Assembly (NCBI RefSeq): GCF_020510565.1
Contig: NZ_CP075189.1
Span: 496,001-560,000, forward strand
Direction: 5' to 3'
DNA length: 64,000 nt
Source of the DNA: Ferribacterium limneticum
GTDB lineage: Bacteria > Pseudomonadota > Gammaproteobacteria > Burkholderiales > Rhodocyclaceae
The position numbers were made by a program, and so were the translations under genes. How positions within the stretch are numbered: position 1 is the first letter of the stretch; every line of letters begins with the position of its first letter. The notes under the pieces were generated by a model. It was not told the DNA's origin, searched no databases, and saw only the letters and a program-made list of their open reading frames with translations. This document shows positions 58,263 through 64,000 of this stretch, in pieces.

Positions 58263-58280
58263 CTGTCATCAAAGCTTAGC
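58263..58280 (+). promoter_or_regulatory. Candidate Pho box upstream of dgkA
   Basis: CTGTCATCAAAGCTTAGC, 7-4-7. The left half is identical to the pstS site and the right half differs by one base from GCTTAAC. TAACGT at 58291-58296 is a possible -10 box. The divergent barrel gene could also be affected. Confidence 0.6.
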
Positions 58281-58317
58281 GCTACCTGATTAACGTGAGC
58301 GCTTTCGCGGAGATTTC

Positions 58318-58734
58318 ATGCAGGAACCCTCGTCGAACGAACTCGGCCTCGATCCGGCCAACGAATCGCCCTTCAAGGGCAAGACCGGACTGCGCCGGGT
58401 GTGGAATGCCCTGACCTATTCGCTGGCCGGCCTCAAGGCAGCCTACCTGTGCGAAGACGCTTTCCGTCAGGAAGTCATCCTCGCCGCACTGCTCATTCCG
58501 GCGGCTTTTCTGCTGCCGGTGCCGTGGATGGGCCGCGGCCTGATGATCGCCAGCGTGCTCCTCGTCCTGGTCGTCGAGTTGCTCAATTCGGCCATCGAAG
58601 CCGTGGTCGACCGCGTCAGCCTGGAAAACCATCGCCTCGCCAAGCGCGCCAAGGACATCGGCAGCGCCGCGGTTCTCGTTTCGCTGATCCTCGTCATGTT
58701 CGTCTGGGCCTGCGTGCTCATGGAGATCGCCTGA
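58318..58734 (+). CDS. dgkA: Diacylglycerol kinase
   Basis: A 138-residue membrane enzyme with three helices that phosphorylates diacylglycerol to phosphatidic acid. ALTYSLAGLKAAYLCEDAFRQE, the catalytic ELLNSAIEAVVDR segment and AKDIGSAAV are conserved with E. coli DgkA. The N-terminal 25 residues are longer than usual. ATG 58318 follows GGAG. Its stop overlaps the ATG of the next GT4 gene (ATGA type), so the two are coupled. Confidence 0.95.
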   Translation: MQEPSSNELGLDPANESPFKGKTGLRRVWNALTYSLAGLKAAYLCEDAFRQEVILAALLIPAAFLLPVPWMGRGLMIASVLLVLVVELLNSAIEAVVDRVSLENHRLAKRAKDIGSAAVLVSLILVMFVWACVLMEIA

Positions 58735-59864
58735 TGTCACTGGTCATTGCCTTCGTCACTGAAACCTTTCCGCCCGAGGTCAATGGCGTCGCGATGACCG
58801 TCGGCCGCTTGGTCGGCGGCCTGCGCGAGCGTGGTCACCGGGTCAGCGTCATCCGTCCGAAACAGGGCAAGGCCGATGCCGGCAGCGAACATGAAATGGC
58901 CTTGCCCGGCTTCCCGTTGCCTGGCTATCCCGGCCTGCGCTTCGGGCTGCCGGCCGGACGGCGGCTGGCCCGGCAATGGCGCCAGCACCGCCCCGATCTG
59001 GTCCATGTCGTGACCGAAGGGCCGCTCGGCTGGTCGGCCGTCAGCGTCGCGCGCAAGATGGGCATCCCGGTTACCTCCGGCTTTCATACCAATTTCGACC
59101 GCTACAGCGTGCATTACGGCATGGGCTGGATGCGCCCGGCCGTCGCCGCCTACCTGCGCACCCTGCACCGGCGGACGCTGGCGACCATGGTGCCGACAGC
59201 TGCGCTGGCTGCCGATCTGGCCGGCGAGGGGCTGACCGGCGTGCGCGTAGTCGGCCGCGGCGTCGATACGCAGCTTTACGATCCGGCCCGGCGCAGCCAC
59301 GCCTTGCGCCAGAGTTGGGGCGTCGAAGGTGACGGGCCGGCCTGCCTTTACGTCGGCCGGGTGGCGGCCGAGAAGAATCTGGCCCTGGTCAAAAAGACCT
59401 TCGCCGCCATCCAGGTCTGGCATCCCAAGGCCAAGATGGTCTGGGTCGGCGACGGCCCGTCGGCCAAACAACTGGCCGCCGACCACCCCGATCACCATTT
59501 CGCCGGCATGCGCATCGGCGAAGACCTCGCCGCGCATTACGCCAGCGCCGACCTCTTTCTCTTTCCCAGCCTGACCGAAACCTACGGCAACGTCGTCGCC
59601 GAGGCGATGGCCAGCGGCCTGCCGGTCATCGCCTACCGCAGCGCTGCTGCCGCCGAATTGATCGCCCAGCAGCAAAACGGCATGGTCGCCTCGCCCGGCG
59701 ACGAACGTGGCTACGTCGATGGCGCGCTGTGGATGCTCGAGGAAAATGAGCGTCTCGGCGAAATGGCCGAAGCGGCCCGGCAGACGATGCTGCCGCGCAG
59801 TTGGGCCGGCGTCGTCGAAACCTTCGAAAGCGTCGCTCGCGAGGCGATGGCGACTCAGCCCTGA
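58734..59864 (+). CDS. GT4 glycosyltransferase (second copy)
   Basis: A 376-residue GT-B enzyme. ETFPPEVNGVAMTVGRLVGGL at the N-terminus, VTSGFHTNFDRYSVHYG, YVGRVAAEKNLALVKK and the motif SLTETYGNVVAEAMASGLPV fit the GT4 family near the diacylglycerol/mannosyl type. It is distinct from the gene at 55677. Coupling to dgkA points to a lipid acceptor; the sugar is unknown. The 3' end overlaps the convergent FmdE-like gene by 10 bp. Confidence 0.85.
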   Translation: MSLVIAFVTETFPPEVNGVAMTVGRLVGGLRERGHRVSVIRPKQGKADAGSEHEMALPGFPLPGYPGLRFGLPAGRRLARQWRQHRPDLVHVVTEGPLGWSAVSVARKMGIPVTSGFHTNFDRYSVHYGMGWMRPAVAAYLRTLHRRTLATMVPTAALAADLAGEGLTGVRVVGRGVDTQLYDPARRSHALRQSWGVEGDGPACLYVGRVAAEKNLALVKKTFAAIQVWHPKAKMVWVGDGPSAKQLAADHPDHHFAGMRIGEDLAAHYASADLFLFPSLTETYGNVVAEAMASGLPVIAYRSAAAAELIAQQQNGMVASPGDERGYVDGALWMLEENERLGEMAEAARQTMLPRSWAGVVETFESVAREAMATQP

Positions 59865-60469
59865 AGCATGTGCAGTTCAACCACGGCCGGATCATCGCCG
59901 TGGTCGATCAGGATGCGTTTGACGCGATCCTGCCAGAGCTCGCCGAACAGCCGTTTTTCCGCCGGAGTGGCGGAGCCATGGACGACGGCGGGTAACAGCT
60001 CGCCGAGACGCGGGTCAGCCGATATCAAATTTGGCCGAAAATTCCCGTTGACCGTAGCATTCGTGTCGAGCCGGGTAAACGTCATGCCGACGCTGCCGGC
60101 AACGCCGAATTTGAGCAATCCGCGCCGGACATGCAACCCACCCAAGCCCTTGAAACCGCCATCGCCGGCCGCGCCGGTGAGCAGCGTGGCGACGCTGGCG
60201 ATGACCCCGGCGACGCCCGTATCAACGCTTTCTTGCAGGCTTACGGCTATGTTGCCGCGAACCGGAATCTCGTCGCCATAAAGCGCCCGCAAGGCACGAA
60301 CGCTGGTCAGCCAGGCGCCGGCCACCGTCGGGCAGGAATGCCCGGCCAGTTTGACGCCATCGGCAAAACTGTATTCGATCAGCCCGCCCTCCGCCGCGCC
60401 GAGCAGTTCGGCCAGCGGGTCGCGCAGCGTGATGGTGGGAATGCGGGAAAAGAATTCGGGAAAGGCCAT
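59855..60469 (-). CDS. FmdE-domain-like protein, unknown function
   Basis: A 204-residue protein with the motif LAGHSCPTVAGAWL, in which the HSCP Cys/His and the Gly-rich VRGNIAVSLQ context match the FmdE family (formylmethanofuran dehydrogenase subunit E and relatives). In non-methanogens this domain occurs in proteins of unknown function. The middle of the protein (TNATVNGNFRPNLIS, near 139-153) is encoded by a dispersed-motif copy in the same frame as the intergenic [11 protein letters not shown] reading. ATG 60469 follows GGAG. There is no C-terminal zinc finger. Confidence 0.7.
   Translation of the reverse strand: MAFPEFFSRIPTITLRDPLAELLGAAEGGLIEYSFADGVKLAGHSCPTVAGAWLTSVRALRALYGDEIPVRGNIAVSLQESVDTGVAGVIASVATLLTGAAGDGGFKGLGGLHVRRGLLKFGVAGSVGMTFTRLDTNATVNGNFRPNLISADPRLGELLPAVVHGSATPAEKRLFGELWQDRVKRILIDHGDDPAVVELHMLQG
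60024..60063 (-). repeat. Dispersed 40-bp motif, coding copy in FmdE-like gene
   Basis: Minus strand: GAATGCTACGGTCAACGGGA then ATTTTCGGCCAAATTTGATATC. It is in frame within the gene. Confidence 0.85.
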
Positions 60470-60625
60470 GGTGATCTCCTTGAGCCGGCAGTATGCGCAG
60501 CCAAGGGGAGCGTGGCCTTGATGTCGATTATTTTTGGCCGGGCTACGTTGCCGCTTGCGGTGCTGTGCCGGGCTGCTAGGATGAACAAACTATCGCCTAT
60601 TTTTGATTGATTGGAGTGTTCCGGG

Positions 60626-61189
60626 ATGAATGTGTCGGGCCTGTCGTCCATCGCAAGCCTCTATGCTTCGGCGCTGAGCCGCGGCCAGCGTGCTACCGAT
60701 GCGTCGGGTGTGGCGAAGGCCGGGAGCGAAGGCGGCCAGCAGGGTTTGACGCCGGAGGAACTCAAGCAGGTCGCAGAACTCAAGTCGCGTGATCGTGAAG
60801 TCCGGCAGCATGAGCAGGCGCATATGGCTGCGGGGGGCGGCCTGGTTACCTCCGGTGCGAGTTATAGCTACCAAAAAGGCCCGGATGGTGTGAACTATGC
60901 GATCGGTGGCGAGGTTGGCATATCGACTTCGCCTGGGCGAACGCCGGAAGAAACCATTCAGCGGGCCCGCCAGATCAAGGCGGCAGCGTTGGCGCCCGCC
61001 GATCCGTCGGGGCAGGACCGGGCGGTAGCGGCCCAGGCAGCGCAAATGGAGCAGGGTGCCCGGCTGGAGCAGGCGCAGGCTGCAAACGCGGCGCGCCAGG
61101 AAACATCAGGCAGCCGTTCGGAGGCATTGGCCCGGACGTACGGCATGACTGAAAGCGGCAATGCGGCCGGTTTCAGCGCCTACGCCTGA
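60626..61189 (+). CDS. SprA-related putative metalloprotease
   Basis: A 187-residue protein with the zinc-protease-like signature REVRQHEQAHMAAGG (HEQAH, an HExxH motif, near 59-63) followed by SGASYSYQKGPDGVNYAIGGEV, a pattern of the SprA-related family. The N-terminus is Ser/Ala-rich and has no signal peptide. The C-terminal third is an Ala/Gln-rich helix. ATG 60626 follows GGAG at ten bases. Catalytic activity has not been shown for most members. Confidence 0.75.
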   Translation: MNVSGLSSIASLYASALSRGQRATDASGVAKAGSEGGQQGLTPEELKQVAELKSRDREVRQHEQAHMAAGGGLVTSGASYSYQKGPDGVNYAIGGEVGISTSPGRTPEETIQRARQIKAAALAPADPSGQDRAVAAQAAQMEQGARLEQAQAANAARQETSGSRSEALARTYGMTESGNAAGFSAYA

Positions 61190-61253
61190 AAAAACGAATT
61201 GGCTGTTTTTCAAGGGGTGACTGCGGCAATGGCCGCTCACCGGGCGCGTCAGG

Positions 61254-61637
61254 TCAGGCGCGCTGGATCAGCTCGATCTTGTAGCCATCCGGATCTTCGA
61301 CGAAGGCGATGATCGTCGAGCCATGCTTCATCGGCCCGGCCTCGCGCACGACCTTGCCGCCGCGTGCCTTGATTGCCGCGCAGGCCGCCGCTGCATCGGG
61401 CACGGCCAATGCGACGTGGCCGTAGCCGGTGCCGAGCTCATAGCTTGGCGTGTCCCAGTTGTGGGTCAGTTCGAGGACGGCTTCGCTCGCTTCGTCGCCG
61501 TAGCCGACAAAGGCCAGCGTGAAGCGGCCTTCCGGGTAGTCGGTGCGGCGCAGGAGCTGCATGCCGAGGATTTCGGTGTAGAAGGCGATCGATTTGTCGA
61601 GATCGCCGACGCGGATCATGGTGTGCAGAATGCGCAT
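61254..61637 (-). CDS. gloA: Lactoylglutathione lyase (glyoxalase I)
   Basis: A 127-residue enzyme that converts the methylglyoxal-glutathione adduct to S-lactoylglutathione. [44 protein letters not shown] and [13 protein letters not shown] carry the metal-binding His, Glu, His and Glu residues. ATG 61637 is the family start. It is leftward and follows the YgjP-like gene. Confidence 0.96.
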   Translation of the reverse strand: MRILHTMIRVGDLDKSIAFYTEILGMQLLRRTDYPEGRFTLAFVGYGDEASEAVLELTHNWDTPSYELGTGYGHVALAVPDAAAACAAIKARGGKVVREAGPMKHGSTIIAFVEDPDGYKIELIQRA

Positions 61638-61646
61638 GCGTTTTCC

Positions 61647-62366
61647 TTAAAAGTGGGGGATTTGCCGGGCCAGCTGGCGCAGTTCAAGCCGGCGCGCCTT
61701 CCAGTCCGGGCAAAGTTGCTCAACCACAGACCAGAAGCGCGGGCTGTGGTTCATTTCCTTGAGGTGCGCCAGTTCGTGGCAGACGACGTAATCGACGATG
61801 GCCAGCGGCATGAGGACGAGGCGCCAGTTCAGCGCGATGCCGCCGCGGTGGCTGCAACTGCCCCAGCGCGTGCGGGCCGACGACAGGCGCAGCGGTGGCG
61901 GGGCGACGCCGAGGCGTGGGGCGTGGATGGTCAGGCGCTCGGCGAAGACGGTGCGGGCTTTCTCGCGCAGGGCTTTTTCGAGCAAGTCGCCGGCCGTGTG
62001 AGTGGCGTCGGGGCGCAGGTAAAGCGTACCGGGGCCGAACTGCCAGCGGCTACGGCCGACATCGGTGAAGGCGACGGTCAGCGGCTCACCGAGCGTGGAA
62101 ATCACGGTGCCGTCGGTGATCTCCTGCTTGCCTTGGGCCGGGCGATCGCGCCAGGCGGCCAGTTTGTCGAGCACCCACTGGCCGTGCTCGTGGATCAGGT
62201 TTTCGATATCGCCGATGCGCGCCCGGGTCGGGGCGCCGACGCGCAGGCCACGGTGGTCGATGGCCAGGCCGATGGTCCGGCGCTGGCTGCGCCGCAGCTG
62301 GTAGGCGACAGCCTGGCCGGCAATGACGATGCTGCGCGCCGGTTCAGGTGGCGTTGTGCGAGGCAT
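61647..62366 (-). CDS. YgjP/SprT-like zinc metallopeptidase-fold protein
   Basis: A 239-residue protein of the DUF45 (YgjP) family. The zinc motif YVVCHELAHLKEMNHSPRFW is present near residue 180-200, after TRWGSCSHRGGIALNWRL. E. coli YgjP has been described as a UTP pyrophosphatase; whether that holds here is not visible. Its start overlaps the end of the acyltransferase gene by 23 bp, suggesting coupling. Confidence 0.88.
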   Translation of the reverse strand: MPRTTPPEPARSIVIAGQAVAYQLRRSQRRTIGLAIDHRGLRVGAPTRARIGDIENLIHEHGQWVLDKLAAWRDRPAQGKQEITDGTVISTLGEPLTVAFTDVGRSRWQFGPGTLYLRPDATHTAGDLLEKALREKARTVFAERLTIHAPRLGVAPPPLRLSSARTRWGSCSHRGGIALNWRLVLMPLAIVDYVVCHELAHLKEMNHSPRFWSVVEQLCPDWKARRLELRQLARQIPHF

Positions 62367-63096
62367 CCGCGTAGCGGTGCGGCGAGATGCGGTGCATCTC
62401 GTCTTCGATCCAGGCTTCGGCCCGCTGATTGACTTCGGCCTCGGTCATGCCGGTGGCGTCGAAAGCCGGGCCGATGCTCATCGTGACGGTGCCCGGCGTT
62501 TTCAGGAAAGCCTGACGCGGCCACAGTTCGCCGGCGTCGTGGGCGACCGGCACGACCTTGCAGCCGACACGGGTGGCAAGGTAGGCACCGCCCGGCTTGT
62601 AGCGTTTTTTCTGGCCCGGCGCGACGCGCGTGCCTTCCGGGAAGAGGATGACGTAGAAGCCCTGCTTGAGGCGTTCGCGGCCCTGAACGACGACCTGGTC
62701 GAGTGCATCCTTGCCGGCAGCGCGGTCGATTGAAATCATCTTCATGGCGCCCAGCCCCCAGCCAACCAGCGGCACCCGGAGCAATTCCTTCTTGAGAACG
62801 AAGACGCAGTAGGCGCCGGTCGGGACGAGATCCTGGATGGTCATCGTTTCCCAGGCCGACTGGTGTTTGGAAAGAATGACGCAAGGCTCCTTCGGCATGT
62901 TTTCCAGGCCGATGACCTTGGGCCGAATGCCGAGGATGTTCTCGACGCCGAACTGGATGCCGAGGCGCCACAGCTTGCCGAAGCGATAGCCCCACAGCCC
63001 GCGCAAGGCGAGGGCGGCGATGATAACGAGCGGCGCCGTGAGGATCGACCAGACGAGGGCGTAGGCCATGAACAGCGTTGAGCGCACCGCCCTCAT
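62344..63096 (-). CDS. plsC: 1-acyl-sn-glycerol-3-phosphate acyltransferase (PlsC-like)
   Basis: A 250-residue inner-membrane acyltransferase. An N-terminal helix (about 8-30) is followed by the catalytic ILSKHQSAWET (HX4D-like HQSAWE, near 70), then LLRVPLVGWGL, FPEGTRVAPG and VPVAHDAGELW. It acylates lysophosphatidic acid to phosphatidic acid. The His-x4-Asp aspartate appears as Glu, which occurs in some members. Start 63096 overlaps the gmhB stop; the longer frame lies inside gmhB. Order gmhB-plsC is common in betaproteobacteria. Confidence 0.9.
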   Translation of the reverse strand: MRAVRSTLFMAYALVWSILTAPLVIIAALALRGLWGYRFGKLWRLGIQFGVENILGIRPKVIGLENMPKEPCVILSKHQSAWETMTIQDLVPTGAYCVFVLKKELLRVPLVGWGLGAMKMISIDRAAGKDALDQVVVQGRERLKQGFYVILFPEGTRVAPGQKKRYKPGGAYLATRVGCKVVPVAHDAGELWPRQAFLKTPGTVTMSIGPAFDATGMTEAEVNQRAEAWIEDEMHRISPHRYADASHNAT

Positions 63097-63644
63097 GGCG
63101 TGGTTTCCTTGAGGATGGCGTCGACCGCAGCCGACAGGTCCTTGTATTCCAGCGTGCCTTCCGGCAATTCGTTGTCGGCCTTGGTTTTCTCGCCCTTGCC
63201 GGTCATCACCAGCATCGGCTGGCAGCCGGCGGCAGCGCAAGCCTGCAAATCGCGCAGCGAATCGCCGATGGCCGGGACGCCATTGAGATCGATATTGAGC
63301 GTTTCGGAAATACGCTTGAACATGCCGGGCTTTGGCTTGCGGCAGTCGCATTTTGAATCGGCCGCATGCGGGCAATAGAAAATGGCGTCAATCCGCCCGC
63401 CTAGCGCGACGACGGCCTTGTGCATCTTGGTGTGGATCTGGTTGAGCGTTTCCATGTCGAACAAGCCGCGCCCGACGCCCGACTGGTTGGTCGCCACGAC
63501 CACCTTGTAGCCGCACTGGGTGAGGCGGGCAATCGCTTCCAGACTGCCCGGGATCGGCTTCCATTCGGCCGGCGTCTTGATGAACTGGGCGGAATCGAAG
63601 TTGATAACCCCGTCGCGGTCGAGGATGACGAGTTTGGTCGGCAT
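63093..63644 (-). CDS. gmhB: D-glycero-beta-D-manno-heptose 1,7-bisphosphate 7-phosphatase
   Basis: A 183-residue HAD-family phosphatase of lipopolysaccharide heptose synthesis. ILDRDGVIN is the HAD motif I, followed by VVATNQSGVGRGLF, the zinc-binding cysteine cluster YCPHAADSKCDCRKPKPGM (given in part) and AIGDSLRDLQAC. ATG 63644 follows GGGAGAA. It is followed by plsC with a 4-bp overlap and preceded by glyS. Confidence 0.95.
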   Translation of the reverse strand: MPTKLVILDRDGVINFDSAQFIKTPAEWKPIPGSLEAIARLTQCGYKVVVATNQSGVGRGLFDMETLNQIHTKMHKAVVALGGRIDAIFYCPHAADSKCDCRKPKPGMFKRISETLNIDLNGVPAIGDSLRDLQACAAAGCQPMLVMTGKGEKTKADNELPEGTLEYKDLSAAVDAILKETTP

Positions 63645-63660
63645 GGCGTTCTCCCGGCTC

Positions 63661-64000
63661 TCAGGCAGACAGCTTGGAAATGTCGGCGACCTTGTTCATC
63701 GCCACGTGCAGCTTGGCGAGCAGGCCGAGACGGTTGGCGCGCAGGGCCGGATCGTCGGCGTTGACCATGACGCCGTCGAAGAAGGCATCGACCGGGGCGC
63801 GCAGCGCGGCCAGCGCCTGCAGCGATTCGGCGTAGTCGCCGGTGACGAAGGCGGCATCGGCCTGCGGCACGACATCGACGAGGGCATCGTGCAGGGCGAT
63901 TTCCGGCGCTTCCTTGAGCAGGGCGTTGTCGACCGTCGGTTCGACAGTACCTTCTGCTTTCTTGAGGATATTGCCGACGCGCTTGTTGGCAGCCGCGAGT
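63661..64000 (-). CDS. glyS: Glycyl-tRNA synthetase beta subunit, C-terminal part (partial)
   Basis: About 113 residues at the C-terminus; the gene continues past the right edge. [36 protein letters not shown] and [18 protein letters not shown] match GlyS. It charges tRNA-Gly with the alpha subunit. The glyS-gmhB-plsC order is typical for the group. The start lies outside the window. Confidence 0.95.
   Translation of the reverse strand, partial: LAAANKRVGNILKKAEGTVEPTVDNALLKEAPEIALHDALVDVVPQADAAFVTGDYAESLQALAALRAPVDAFFDGVMVNADDPALRANRLGLLAKLHVAMNKVADISKLSA

Overview
The window looks like a chromosomal segment of a GC-rich betaproteobacterium, most likely a member of the Rhodocyclales (Dechloromonas/Azonexus-like). 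This rests on inference: Calvin-cycle and glycolytic gene sets of proteobacterial type, PAS-rich hybrid sensor kinases, a complete pst-pho locus, polyphosphate and polyhydroxyalkanoate-type genes, and bacteriohemerythrin. I see no phage, insertion sequence, tRNA, rRNA or CRISPR array. It reads as core chromosome with accessory signalling genes.

Layout. 1-5173 (+): end of a probable phosphoribulokinase gene, then transketolase, GAPDH, class II aldolase and ribulose-phosphate epimerase, a cbb (Calvin-cycle) type cluster. 5471-15305 (-): two large hybrid histidine kinases, a small membrane protein (+) and an HD-GYP response regulator coupled to the second kinase. 15581-25847 (-): a second carbon module, fbp, a lipoprotein, tkt, gap, a BamE-like periplasmic protein, epd, pgk, pyk, fba. 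25881-41933: c-di-GMP enzymes, rsmE, a two-domain polyphosphate:AMP phosphotransferase, argA, yggX, a GNAT protein, a MASE1 hybrid kinase, a patatin-like lipase, a phasin-like protein and rpiA. 42062-49282 (+): a histone H1-like protein, then pstS-pstC-pstA-pstB-phoU-phoB-phoR. 49334-53767: bacteriohemerythrin, purT, an ArnT-like glycosyltransferase and a PAP2 phosphatase. 53881-59864: a zinc-ribbon/Sel1 protein, a PlcP-like metallophosphoesterase with a GT4 glycosyltransferase, a Cys-rich protein, a cNMP-binding protein, an outer-membrane protein, then diacylglycerol kinase with a second GT4 enzyme. 59855-64000: FmdE-like, SprA-like, gloA, YgjP-like, plsC-like, gmhB and the 3' end of glyS.

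How the parts fit. The two carbon modules duplicate tkt, gap and fba, probably splitting Calvin-cycle and glycolytic/gluconeogenic duties. The phosphate theme is strong: pst-pho, polyphosphate:AMP phosphotransferase, and a phospholipid-to-glycolipid remodelling set (PlcP-like, GT4, DgkA, GT4). Several of these promoters carry a Pho-box-like motif of the form CTGTCAT-N4-GCTTAAC.

The most striking unexplained signal is a roughly 40-bp non-palindromic motif present about 16 times in both orientations. It has core ACGGTCAACCGG, an A/T tract, GGCC, then an A-rich tract. Most copies abut gene ends, but several lie in frame inside conserved genes (epd, two tkt genes, an FmdE-like gene) without any apparent insertion. 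That behaviour, and the core-plus-A/T-tract architecture, resemble DNA-uptake signal sequences more than a transposable element.
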